DNA of 8,063 bases from a bacterium MnTg04 (GTDB taxonomy: Bacteria > Pseudomonadota > Gammaproteobacteria > Steroidobacterales > MnTg04), in assembly GCA_008975185.1 (NCBI GenBank), contig BFAU01000123.1, forward strand, positions 1-8,063. The letters run 5' to 3'. Numbering within the stretch: position 1 is the first letter of the stretch; every line of letters begins with the position of its first letter. The notes below the pieces were generated by a model, which saw only the letters and a list, made by a program, of their open reading frames with translations, was not told the DNA's origin and did not search any database. Below are positions 1 through 7,110 of the stretch, one piece after another. The position numbers were made by a program, and so were the translations under genes.

Positions 1-1
1 C

Positions 2-526
2 ACGCTGGAGGAGTTCCTGGAGCGGTGGGCGGCTGGCACGTACGTTTTTCAAGGGAAGGGAGATGAGGGAGAAAAGTCAGAGGGCGAATCGGAGCTCACC
101 TATGAACTTCCCGCTGCTCCCAAGGACCTTATGTTTGATGATATGTCAGGCGTAATTTCATGGGCGGCGGGCGACGATCTTGGGGAATGTGCGAATTTCG
201 AGGAATTAACCTCGCTCGTCAATGCCGGTATTCTGCCGGTGCACCCGGTAGCTGTGGCCGTTGACGCCTGGGAGATCGTTTTCGAACCTGATGTCGATGA
301 TGGCGACCCTTTGGGAAAGCTGAAGTTCACCATCCGAGTATCAGGCAATTTAACCGATTTTGCGCCATTGGCGGTGACGGTCCCCGCAGAATATCTCGCC
401 TCCCTGCCCGACGATACGCTGGTAAAGATCGAAGTCGGTGCGATCGGGGGCAACGATAACGCGACCTTCACGGAGGTGGGTGATATCTGTGTTAATGAAA
501 ACGAAGGGTGCGGCGACGAAGAATAG
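2..526 (+). CDS. 3' end of an acidic, probably exported protein of unknown family (5' partial)
   Basis: The reading frame is open from the first bases of the window to a TAG stop at 524-526, so the true start lies upstream; the ATG at 131 is internal. About 174 residues are visible. The part before that ATG already reads like protein (EFLERWAAGTYVFQG, then a Glu/Ser/Lys-rich stretch and an ELPAAP segment), which argues for the longer frame. The rest alternates hydrophobic and polar residues as in a beta-sandwich (WEIVFEPD, KLKFTIRVSG, PLAVTVPAEYL, VKIEVGAIG) and ends in a Cys-containing acidic tail (DICVNENEGCGDEE). The strong acidity and two closely spaced C-terminal Cys suggest an extracytoplasmic protein with a possible disulfide, but this is inference. 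I do not recognise the family. It precedes the exported HEAT-repeat gene by 173 bp on the same strand; no functional link is shown. Confidence 0.75.
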   Translation, partial: TLEEFLERWAAGTYVFQGKGDEGEKSEGESELTYELPAAPKDLMFDDMSGVISWAAGDDLGECANFEELTSLVNAGILPVHPVAVAVDAWEIVFEPDVDDGDPLGKLKFTIRVSGNLTDFAPLAVTVPAEYLASLPDDTLVKIEVGAIGGNDNATFTEVGDICVNENEGCGDEE

Positions 527-582
527 TTAGTTTGTCCGGAAATCATTCCGACCTTGAAAGACCTGCGTGCAATACAAGGGCA

Positions 583-624
583 GCAATCGCCTCTTGACCC
601 TTGGCAGTCGAGAGAGGCGATTGC
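583..624. repeat. perfect 12-bp inverted repeat in the gap between the first two genes
   Basis: GCAATCGCCTCT at 583-594 is matched exactly by its reverse complement AGAGGCGATTGC at 613-624, with an 18-nt loop. It starts 57 bp after the stop of the upstream gene and ends 75 bp before the chosen start of the downstream gene. As RNA it would form a GC-rich 12-bp stem. There is no T-run on either strand next to the stem, so it is not a typical intrinsic terminator; a transcript-stabilising or processing hairpin, a Rho-linked 3' end or a protein-binding palindrome are the alternatives. Confidence 0.7.
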
Positions 625-699
625 GGCCCGATGCCGCTTACTTGCAGTCTCCCCAGACACGAAACGACCCAGTATCTCCATCATGACTCGAGCACCACG

Positions 700-1752
700 A
701 TGACACCGGCCAATTACAAAACTGTGGCCGCAAACGCTGCCCGCCAAGCGGGTCTGGGGGCGTGCATATTGCTTTTTGTCAGTGGTGTCACAGCACAGAA
801 AGCTTTCGACGACAGGCAGCTATCAGCCGACAGCGTAGCAAGCTACCTGCAGGTCGATGTAAGCGGTGATCTCGTGACGTTGACGGCGCACAACGCGGGT
901 GTTCGGGATGTCCTGGATGAGATCGTTCGCCAAAGCCATCTGATCGTCGTCTCGCATGATCCGTTGGCACATCGACTCACCCTGGAAATTGAACGGCTTC
1001 CGTTGTCCCAGGCGTTGAACCGCATCATGCGGGGTCAAAGCTACCTGCTTTATCAGGCCCAGGCGGCAACCGGCGCAAGAAACGCGAACCATGAGCGTCC
1101 AAGCACCCTGTGGGTTTTCTCCGGTAGATCAGCGGATGACCCCGATCATACGCAAGCTGCCGTTCGCTTTTCATCGGATTCCGCATCCGCTATCAAGGTG
1201 CTGCAAGCGGAGCTTATGAGCGATGACATCCACGTCAGACAGGAGGCCATCAAGGGTCTGAGAAGGCTCAAGGCGAACGAAGCAATTGCGCCTCTGAGAT
1301 TCGCCCTGGCCGACGAAGATAAGAAAGCCCGCGTTAAGGCTATTTATGCGCTGGCACACATTGGGGGAGATGATGCCGGTGCTGCACTGGCCACCGCTTC
1401 GGGCGATGAGAATGCATGGGTTCGGGCGGAAACGGCCTATGCGTTGGGCGTGGTTGGCGGCGATATTGCCATTGAGGTCCTCAAATATGCGCTCCAGGAT
1501 GCGGATAGCGACGTGCGGCGATCGGCAATCGAAGCGTTCACGGAAATCGGCGGGGGGCAATCCGCTCGAGCACTGGCTATTGCGCTGCAAGATGCGGACG
1601 CCTCGCTCCGGGTGGAGGCCGTCGAGGCTTTGGCAGACATCGGTGGGGAAAAGGCCATCCGTCTTTTGAACCAGGCCTTGGACGATCAGGACAACGCTGT
1701 GCGAAAAGCTGCCAACGAAGCGTTAACCGAGTTGCTGAGCCAAGACCTATGA
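700..1752 (+). CDS. exported STN/secretin-N-like domain protein with six HEAT repeats
   Basis: The 350-residue protein has three parts. Residues 1-33 form a Sec signal peptide: basic Lys7/Arg15, a hydrophobic core GACILLFVSGV, and likely cleavage around Ala32-Gln33. Residues about 57-118 resemble the STN/secretin N-terminal domain (VTLTAHNAGVRDVLDEI, RLTLEIERLPLSQALNRIM), a small domain found in secretins and TonB-dependent receptors. Residues about 160-347 are HEAT-like (PBS-lyase type) repeats; the conserved Arg falls at 180, 211, 242, 273, 304 and 335, an exact 31-residue step, so six repeats. The ATG at 700 was chosen because it yields a clean signal peptide; a TTG at 601 or ATG at 631 in the same frame would put a polar 33- or 23-residue extension before it and the TTG lies inside the inverted repeat. 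No good Shine-Dalgarno precedes 700, so the start is not certain. Likely periplasmic and protein-binding; specific role and partner are unknown. Confidence 0.85.
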   Translation: MTPANYKTVAANAARQAGLGACILLFVSGVTAQKAFDDRQLSADSVASYLQVDVSGDLVTLTAHNAGVRDVLDEIVRQSHLIVVSHDPLAHRLTLEIERLPLSQALNRIMRGQSYLLYQAQAATGARNANHERPSTLWVFSGRSADDPDHTQAAVRFSSDSASAIKVLQAELMSDDIHVRQEAIKGLRRLKANEAIAPLRFALADEDKKARVKAIYALAHIGGDDAGAALATASGDENAWVRAETAYALGVVGGDIAIEVLKYALQDADSDVRRSAIEAFTEIGGGQSARALAIALQDADASLRVEAVEALADIGGEKAIRLLNQALDDQDNAVRKAANEALTELLSQDL

Positions 1753-2048
1753 TACACAAAAACGCTCGCAGGACTTGAGTTCAAGACGCAAGCGAACGTC
1801 ACCGGCCGAACCATATGATCGTCGCTCATGAAGTGACGAACATTGACAGTGATCGCAGCAAACTGGCAAGGATCCGTCCACGTCGGGATTTCGTGAGCGG
1901 CGAGAACGAGCTAAAAATGCTTGTCTTGTCTGTCATGGCTACTAACTCCCATGTTCCAAATAGGTGGATGCGTCGACGTATCCTCAAAAACGGGCTTCTA
2001 CTGCGCTTTTTCTTATGGCGACGTCCAATACCCCCGGCCTCATTTCAG

Positions 2049-2077
2049 TTATCAATTTAGGCCCAAATTCTTACTAT
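2049..2077 (+). promoter_or_regulatory. weak sigma70-like promoter candidate
   Basis: TTATCA at 2049-2054 and TACTAT at 2072-2077 are 17 bp apart; each matches the sigma70 consensus at four of six positions. They sit in the most AT-rich part of the intergenic region, about 240 bp before the ThDP-enzyme gene. A second pair, TTGAAT 2078-2083 and TAGAAT 2099-2104, has a 15-bp spacer that is too short. AATTC at 2066-2070 and GAATT at 2080-2084 flank the proposed -10. AT-rich DNA gives such matches by chance, so this is only a candidate. Confidence 0.25.
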
Positions 2078-2217
2078 TTGAATTAAGAGGATTCCGCATA
2101 GAATTAGGGTATAAACGAATCCATCAGGACATTGAAAAAAGAGGGTCTATGGATCGCGGACCTCCCGTTCAACCAGATGGTAATAGAACAATGTCGGTTC
2201 AGGTCTGCTGGGTAACG

Positions 2218-2236
2218 AAATGGCGAAATGCCATTT
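2218..2236. promoter_or_regulatory. 7-bp palindrome, possible operator or leader hairpin
   Basis: AAATGGC (2218-2224) and GCCATTT (2230-2236) are exact reverse complements around a GAAAT loop. The site lies 84 bp before the start of the operon's first gene, in the expected leader or promoter-proximal zone. It could be a dimeric regulator's operator or a small leader hairpin. No regulator gene is present in the window to pair it with. Confidence 0.35.
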
Positions 2237-2320
2237 GCCGCCGCAAGGTGTTATTTTGGGAGCGGTGTTCTCTAGGAACATCAAACTGGCAATAATCTAC
2301 AGGAAAGAGTAGGGGGATTC

Positions 2321-3952
2321 ATGAAAGTCGCAGAGCTTTTCGTTCGTTGCCTGGAATCTGAAGGGGTCAGGTACCTGTTTGGCGTTCCTGGCGAGGAAAA
2401 CATCGATTTCATGGATGCTTTGCTGGACAGCAAGCTCGAGTTCATCCTGACGCGGCACGAACAGGGGGCGGCATTCATGGCCGATGTGTGCGGCCGACTG
2501 ACCGGCCGGGCCGGTGTTTGTCTTGCGACCCTGGGTCCGGGCGCAACCAATCTCATCACCGGGGTGGCCGATGCGAACATGGACCGGGCGCCGGTCGTGG
2601 CGCTTGCCGGCCAGGTCGATACCGGTCGCATGCACAAGGAAAGCCATCAGCATCTGGACCTGGTGAAAATGTTCGAGCCGATTTCCAAGTACTCCACGCA
2701 GATTCGCACGCCTGGCGTGGTTCCCGAAGTCATTCGCAAGGCGTTCAAGGAAGCGGAAAGGGAGAAGCCGGGGGTCAGTTTCATCGAGCTGCCGGAAGAC
2801 ATCGCCGATATGCAGGCGGACGGCGAGCCGTTGAAAGTTCAGCGCCCGAGCAGGCCGTATCCAACACCGCAGAAAGTGAAGCAGGCGGCTGACCTGATAT
2901 CCAGTTCGCGAAACCCGATCGTGCTGGCGGGTAATGGCGTGATACGCGGCTCGGCCAGCAGCGAGCTGGTGGCGTTTGCCGAGAAGCTCAATATTCCGGT
3001 GGCGATGACTTTTATGGCCAAGGGCGCGCTGCCGTTTTCCCATCCACTGTCGCTGGGAACGGTGGGGCTTCAGGGTACGGACTATGTCGCCAGTGGTTTC
3101 GAAAAGGCGGACCTGGTCATTTGCATCGGCTACGACCTGGTTGAGTACTCGCCTGCAAACTGGCATCCGAACCGGGACAAGAAAATTATTCACATTGATG
3201 CGACACCCGCCGAAGTGGATGCGCATTACATACTCGAGGCAGGCGTCGTTGGCGACATCGCCGAGACGCTGAATGAAATCGCAGACCGGGCCCGTCCGCG
3301 GGAAAGCAAGATTGCGTATACCCTGCGCCAGATCATCGTCGACGAACTGCAGGCCTGCGAAAACGACCAGGGATTCCCCGTCAAGCCGCAGAAAATCGTG
3401 TCTGATCTGCGCCGAGCGCTGGCCACGGCAGATATCGCCATTTCCGATGTTGGCGCCCACAAGATGTGGATGGCCCGAATGTACAAGGCGGAGGCCCCGA
3501 ATACCTGCATCATCTCGAACGGCTTCGCCTCGATGGGTATCGCCTTGCCGGGTGCGATTGCCGCGAAGCTGACATATCCCGACAAAAAAGTCGTGGCCGT
3601 TACCGGCGATGCCGGTTTCCTGATGAACTGCCAGGAACTGGAAACAGCCGTGAGACTCGGGCTGGAACTGGTCGTCTTGATCTGGAACGACAGCAAGTAC
3701 GGGCTGATCGAGTGGCACCAGAACAAGAAATTCGGTCGTACCAGCCACATCGATTTTGGCAATCCCGACTTTGTCAAATTTGCCGAAAGTTTCGGTGCGA
3801 AAGGCTACCGGGTGGAGAGCGCCGGCGATCTTTTGCCTACGCTTGAGCAGGCTCTTTCCTGCGGCACAGTTGCGCTAGTCGATTGCCCGGTCGACTACCG
3901 GGAGAACATGATACTCACCGAAAAACTGGGAAACCTGAAGGTCAAGATCTGA
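2321..3952 (+). CDS. ThDP-dependent enzyme of the acetolactate synthase large-subunit family
   Basis: The 543-residue length and full three-domain layout fit the acetolactate synthase/2-oxo acid decarboxylase family: N-terminal PYR domain (about 1-165), central Rossmann-like domain (about 185-320) and C-terminal PP domain (about 350-530). Glu47 in TRHEQGAAF is the catalytic Glu that activates the thiamine; its presence argues against glyoxylate carboligase, which lacks it. LATLGPGATN (68-77) is the family signature. The diphosphate/Mg motif runs from Gly429-Asp430 to Asn456, in the GDAG rather than GDGG form. The tail after it (KYGLIEWHQNKKFGRTSHIDFGNPD shortened in space: WHQNKKFGRTS, then VDCPVDYREN) resembles catabolic AlsS-type enzymes rather than the FAD-containing anabolic IlvB type. 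AGGGGG at 2311-2316 is the ribosome site. No regulatory small subunit lies beside it. Because the next gene, one base downstream, is an aldehyde dehydrogenase, a 2-oxo acid decarboxylase producing an aldehyde is as likely as acetolactate formation; substrate unknown. Cytoplasmic. Confidence 0.92.
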   Translation: MKVAELFVRCLESEGVRYLFGVPGEENIDFMDALLDSKLEFILTRHEQGAAFMADVCGRLTGRAGVCLATLGPGATNLITGVADANMDRAPVVALAGQVDTGRMHKESHQHLDLVKMFEPISKYSTQIRTPGVVPEVIRKAFKEAEREKPGVSFIELPEDIADMQADGEPLKVQRPSRPYPTPQKVKQAADLISSSRNPIVLAGNGVIRGSASSELVAFAEKLNIPVAMTFMAKGALPFSHPLSLGTVGLQGTDYVASGFEKADLVICIGYDLVEYSPANWHPNRDKKIIHIDATPAEVDAHYILEAGVVGDIAETLNEIADRARPRESKIAYTLRQIIVDELQACENDQGFPVKPQKIVSDLRRALATADIAISDVGAHKMWMARMYKAEAPNTCIISNGFASMGIALPGAIAAKLTYPDKKVVAVTGDAGFLMNCQELETAVRLGLELVVLIWNDSKYGLIEWHQNKKFGRTSHIDFGNPDFVKFAESFGAKGYRVESAGDLLPTLEQALSCGTVALVDCPVDYRENMILTEKLGNLKVKI

Positions 3953-3953
3953 A

Positions 3954-5393
3954 ATGGGCGAGCATTTTGCATTGATGGTGCCCGGCGCCAAAGCGGAAGG
4001 CGAACCGCTGGCGGTAAGTGCGCCATTTGACCGCCAGGCGATTGGGACAGTTGCACGGGGTGGCCAGGCGGCGGCGGAGTTGGCGATGGCGACAGCTCAT
4101 GGCTTGTACCGCAACCGGGACGGCTGGCTAAGCCCGGCCAGGCGTATCGAGATCCTGAAAAAGACCGCTGACTTGTTGTACCGGCAAAGAGAGTTCCTGG
4201 CGACAGAGTCTGCGCGCGAGGGCGGCAAGCCGTTGCCGGATTCGCTGGTCGAGATAGACCGTGCGGTAGACAGTTTTCGCAGTTGTGTCGATCACCTGCG
4301 CGTCCAGGCCGGCAACTGCATTCCCATGGATATCACGCCGTCATCGGCGAACCGCCTGGCGTTTACCATTCATGAGCCGATCGGTGTGGTGCTGGCGTTC
4401 AGCGCTTTTAACCACCCCTTGAACCTGATCGCTCACCAGATCGGTCCGGCGATCGCCGCCGGTTGCCCGGTGATCGTCAAACCGGCGGAAGCGACGCCGC
4501 TATCGTGCATGCGCATCGTAGCCATCGTTCGCGAGGCGGGTCTGCCCGAGGAATGGTGCCAGGCGCTGGTGACGACCGGTCGCGAGGTTTCGATGGCGAT
4601 GGTGAGCGACCCGCGAGTGGCTTTTTTCAGCTTTATCGGCAGCAGCAAGGTTGGCTGGATGCTGCGCTCGAAGCTGGCTCCCGGTACCCGCTGCGCGCTC
4701 GAACACGGCGGGGCAGCGCCGGCGATCGTGATGGCCGACGCGGACCTGGAGCAGGCCGTTCCTTTGCTCAGCAAGGGCGGCATGTATCACGCTGGCCAGG
4801 TCTGCGTGTCCGTGCAAAGAATTTTCGCGCACAGCGTGATCATCGATAAGTTGGCACAGCAGCTGGCCCAGGCCTGTGACGGTCTCAAAGTGGGCGACCC
4901 CACGCTGGCAGAAACGGAGGTGGGGCCGCTGATTCGCGAGGCCGAAGTACAAAGGGTGGATGAATGGGTACGCGAAGCTATCGATGGCGGTGCCAGTTTG
5001 TTGTGCGGCGGGAAAATTCTTTCGGCCACGACTTACCAGCCGACCGTGTTGCTGAACCCGCCGGCCGATGTACGGGTCAGCACACAAGAGATCTTTGGTC
5101 CGGTCGTCTGCCTTTACGGGTTTGCCGATGTCGATGACGCGATCGCCCGCGCGAACAGCCTGCCGTTTTCGTTCCAGGCCTCTGTGTTTACCCGGGACAT
5201 CGACAGCGCGCTGCGGGTTAGCCGGCGCATCGATGCGGCGTCAGTTATGATCAACGACCACACTGCATTTCGCGTCGACTGGATGCCATTCGCAGGCTTC
5301 AAGGAATCGGGGTATGGCGTCGGTGGAATTCCCTATACCCTGAAAGATATGCAGGTAGCAAAACAGATCATTATCAAGTCCGGGGAAATATAG
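3954..5393 (+). CDS. NAD(P)-dependent aldehyde dehydrogenase
   Basis: The 479-residue protein is a full-length member of the ALDH superfamily, oxidising an aldehyde to the acid with NAD(P)+. Visible catalytic residues are Asn153 (AFNHPLN), Glu250 (LEHGGAAP), the nucleophile Cys284 (GQVCVS) and cofactor-site Glu379 (QEIFGPV). Cofactor-fold markers FIGSSKVG and VIVKPAEATPLS are present, as is the C-terminal ESGYGVGG. The loop after the general base reads EHGG where most members have ELGG. The closest subgroups I can think of are the non-phosphorylating GAPDH / ALDH21-like and lactaldehyde-type enzymes, but subgroup and substrate are not certain. The ATG starts one base after the stop of the ThDP-enzyme gene, so translation is probably coupled; only a modest GAAGG lies upstream (3937-3941). 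The coupling implies that it consumes the product of its partner. Cytoplasmic. Confidence 0.93.
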   Translation: MGEHFALMVPGAKAEGEPLAVSAPFDRQAIGTVARGGQAAAELAMATAHGLYRNRDGWLSPARRIEILKKTADLLYRQREFLATESAREGGKPLPDSLVEIDRAVDSFRSCVDHLRVQAGNCIPMDITPSSANRLAFTIHEPIGVVLAFSAFNHPLNLIAHQIGPAIAAGCPVIVKPAEATPLSCMRIVAIVREAGLPEEWCQALVTTGREVSMAMVSDPRVAFFSFIGSSKVGWMLRSKLAPGTRCALEHGGAAPAIVMADADLEQAVPLLSKGGMYHAGQVCVSVQRIFAHSVIIDKLAQQLAQACDGLKVGDPTLAETEVGPLIREAEVQRVDEWVREAIDGGASLLCGGKILSATTYQPTVLLNPPADVRVSTQEIFGPVVCLYGFADVDDAIARANSLPFSFQASVFTRDIDSALRVSRRIDAASVMINDHTAFRVDWMPFAGFKESGYGVGGIPYTLKDMQVAKQIIIKSGEI

Positions 5394-5422
5394 ACTGCAC
5401 GGCGCAGGACCTACATTTGAAC

Positions 5423-5430
5423 AGGAGAGG
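5423..5430 (+). promoter_or_regulatory. strong ribosome binding site that fixes the glutamate synthase-like start
   Basis: AGGAGAGG ends 8 nt before the ATG at 5439. In-frame ATGs also occur at 5445 and 5448; the spacing favours 5439. It shows that the third gene of the set is translated independently of the aldehyde dehydrogenase, 45 bp upstream. Confidence 0.75.
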
Positions 5431-5438
5431 TTGGCGTC

Positions 5439-7079
5439 ATGAGGATGATGCGTGGATTTGTCTATTTTCTGTTGGCGCTGGCGGTGGCGCTGACCGGCTT
5501 TGCCCTGACCACCGGTCCGTCCTGGCTGCTCTGGCCGGCATCTGTATCCCTGGGCTTCGGATTGCTGGGCATCCGGGACATGACCCAGATACGCCACAGC
5601 GTAATGCGCAATTACCCGATTTTTTCGCACATGCGCTGGATATTCGAGGGCCTGCGACCCGAATTCCGGCAGTACTTTTTCGAGTCGGATCTTAGCGGTA
5701 CGCCGTTCAACCGCGAACAAAGATCGCTGGTGTACCAGCGCGCCAAGAACGTGGAAGACAACAAGCCCTTTGGAACGGAAAAGGACGTCTACGAATCTCA
5801 TTATTCCTGGGTGAGCCACAGCGCCATGCCGCGGCCGGTTCAACAAGAGCAGTTTCGGGTCAAGGTTGGCGGCAAGTCCTGCAAGGCCCCGTATTCGCTC
5901 TCGGTTTTCAATGTTTCGGCGATGAGCTTTGGCTCTCTCAGCGGCAACGCCATCGAGGCGCTCAACAAGGGCGCGAAGGAGGGCGGATTCGCCCACGACA
6001 CGGGCGAGGGGAGCATCAGCCGCTACCATCGAAAACACGGCGGCGATCTCATTTGGGAAATTGGCAGCGGCTACTTCGGCTGCCGCCACGAAGACGGCAG
6101 CTTCGACCCGGACCTGTACGCGAGCCAGGCGGCCAGCGACCAGGTCAAAATGATCGAAATAAAGCTGTCCCAGGGCGCCAAGCCTGGTCATGGCGGTGTT
6201 CTGCCGGGTTCGAAAGTTTCCGAAGAAATCGCGGAGGCCCGGCATGTCCCGGTGGGTCAGGATTGCATCTCGCCGGCGCGGCACAGCGCTTTTTCCACGC
6301 CGGTGGAATTGATGCAGTTTATCGCTCGTCTGCGCGAGCTGTCAGGTGGCAAGCCGGTTGGATTCAAATTGTGCGTAGGCCATTACTGGGAATTTTCCGC
6401 GATGGTCAAGGCGATGCTGAAAACCGGGATATGCCCGGATTTCATCGTCGTGGACGGCTCGGAAGGCGGCACCGGCGCCGCGCCGCTGGAGTTTTCGAAT
6501 CATATGGGAACACCGCTTCGCGAAGGCCTGTTTTTCGTCCACAACCTGATCTACGGCGCGGGCCTGCGGGAGCAGATCAAACTGGGTGCGAGCGGCAAGA
6601 TCGTTTCCGCGTTCGACATGGTTCGCAACATGGCCATCGGTGCGGACTGGTGCAACTCTGCCCGTGGCTTCATGTTCTCGATCGGCTGCATTCAGTCGCA
6701 GGTCTGCCATACCAATCGCTGCCCGGTCGGCGTCGCCACCCAGGACAAAAACCGCAGCCAGGCGCTGGTGGTCGAAGATAAATGGCGCAGGGTTGCAAAT
6801 TTTCATCGCAACACCATGTCCGCGCTGGCCGAATTTGTTGCGGCCTCCGGCTTTGACCACCCGAAAGATCTTCGTCCCTGGCATTTTTACCGGCGCACAG
6901 GGTCGGCCCATACCAGGCCCGGACATTTGTTGCATGAGTTTCTCGATCGTGGCGAAATACTTGAAGGTACGGAAAAGGAACCGTGGGCGACGGCCTGGGC
7001 GCTGGCGGACCCGGACCAGTTCCGCCCGCACGAAATTCATCATCGCGAGCTTTGCCCGCCGCAGGCTGGGGTAAACTGA
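5439..7079 (+). CDS. membrane-anchored FMN-binding glutamate synthase family protein (YerD-like)
   Basis: The 546-residue protein carries the FMN/Fe-S synthase domain of glutamate synthase large subunits without the N-terminal glutaminase domain or C-terminal beta-helix. It begins with two hydrophobic segments (about 7-24 and 29-45) split by a short TGPS turn, so it is probably anchored in the inner membrane with the enzyme domain in the cytoplasm. Synthase hallmarks in order: NVSAMSFGSLSGNAIEAL, TGEGSIS, QGAKPGHGGVLPG, VDGSEGGTGAAP, ASGKIVSAFD, and the [3Fe-4S] cysteines Cys417, Cys423 and Cys428 (C-x5-C-x4-C), followed by PVGVATQ. The layout matches the widespread YerD-like group. Full glutamate synthase makes glutamate from 2-oxoglutarate and glutamine; without a glutaminase domain this protein would need free ammonia or a partner, or may do another FMN reaction. 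The amidase gene 31 bp downstream could supply ammonia (inference). Its true reaction is not established by sequence. Confidence 0.93.
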   Translation: MRMMRGFVYFLLALAVALTGFALTTGPSWLLWPASVSLGFGLLGIRDMTQIRHSVMRNYPIFSHMRWIFEGLRPEFRQYFFESDLSGTPFNREQRSLVYQRAKNVEDNKPFGTEKDVYESHYSWVSHSAMPRPVQQEQFRVKVGGKSCKAPYSLSVFNVSAMSFGSLSGNAIEALNKGAKEGGFAHDTGEGSISRYHRKHGGDLIWEIGSGYFGCRHEDGSFDPDLYASQAASDQVKMIEIKLSQGAKPGHGGVLPGSKVSEEIAEARHVPVGQDCISPARHSAFSTPVELMQFIARLRELSGGKPVGFKLCVGHYWEFSAMVKAMLKTGICPDFIVVDGSEGGTGAAPLEFSNHMGTPLREGLFFVHNLIYGAGLREQIKLGASGKIVSAFDMVRNMAIGADWCNSARGFMFSIGCIQSQVCHTNRCPVGVATQDKNRSQALVVEDKWRRVANFHRNTMSALAEFVAASGFDHPKDLRPWHFYRRTGSAHTRPGHLLHEFLDRGEILEGTEKEPWATAWALADPDQFRPHEIHHRELCPPQAGVN

Positions 7080-7110
7080 CGGCCGTGCCAAACAGTAAAC
7101 CCCACGAGCG

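Larger units (their letters stand above)
1753..2320. other. 568-bp intergenic region, probable control region of the downstream operon
   Basis: No gene here convinces me. The open frames present (1815-2060, 1921-2295) give proteins rich in Arg, Cys and Trp with no recognisable motif, and no initiation site with good context. The second half is clearly richer in A and T than the flanking genes, as expected for a regulatory region. It contains a weak promoter-like pair at 2049-2077, a palindrome at 2218-2236 and the ribosome site of the next gene. I find no intrinsic terminator with a T-run after the HEAT-repeat gene, although a small CTTGA/TCAAG pairing lies shortly after its stop. No tRNA, riboswitch or mobile-element ends were recognised. 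Confidence 0.6.

Noticed and set aside
100..747. 215-codon minus-strand frame opposite the first gene
   Set aside because: It is Ser/Arg/Pro-rich with no motif, and it overlaps the + strand frame that reads like a real protein from the window edge.
1760..1800. possible terminator after the HEAT-repeat gene
   Set aside because: The only clean pairing is CTTGA/TCAAG with a 2-nt loop, too weak, and no T-run follows.
1843..1848. perfect TTGACA -35 box
   Set aside because: No acceptable -10 hexamer lies 16-18 bp downstream (sequence there is GGCAAG-like).
2221..2239. sigma54-like TGGC...TTGC
   Set aside because: The GG and GC doublets are 13 nt apart instead of the required 10, so it cannot be a -24/-12 promoter.
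2297..3748. 483-codon open frame on the minus strand opposite the ThDP-enzyme gene
   Set aside because: It is a shadow of a strongly supported gene: the sense strand carries all family motifs, while the antisense product is rich in Arg/His and matches nothing I recognise.
5241..6284. 347-codon open frame on the minus strand
   Set aside because: It crosses the aldehyde dehydrogenase/glutamate synthase-like junction and has no recognisable motif; shadow of sense coding.
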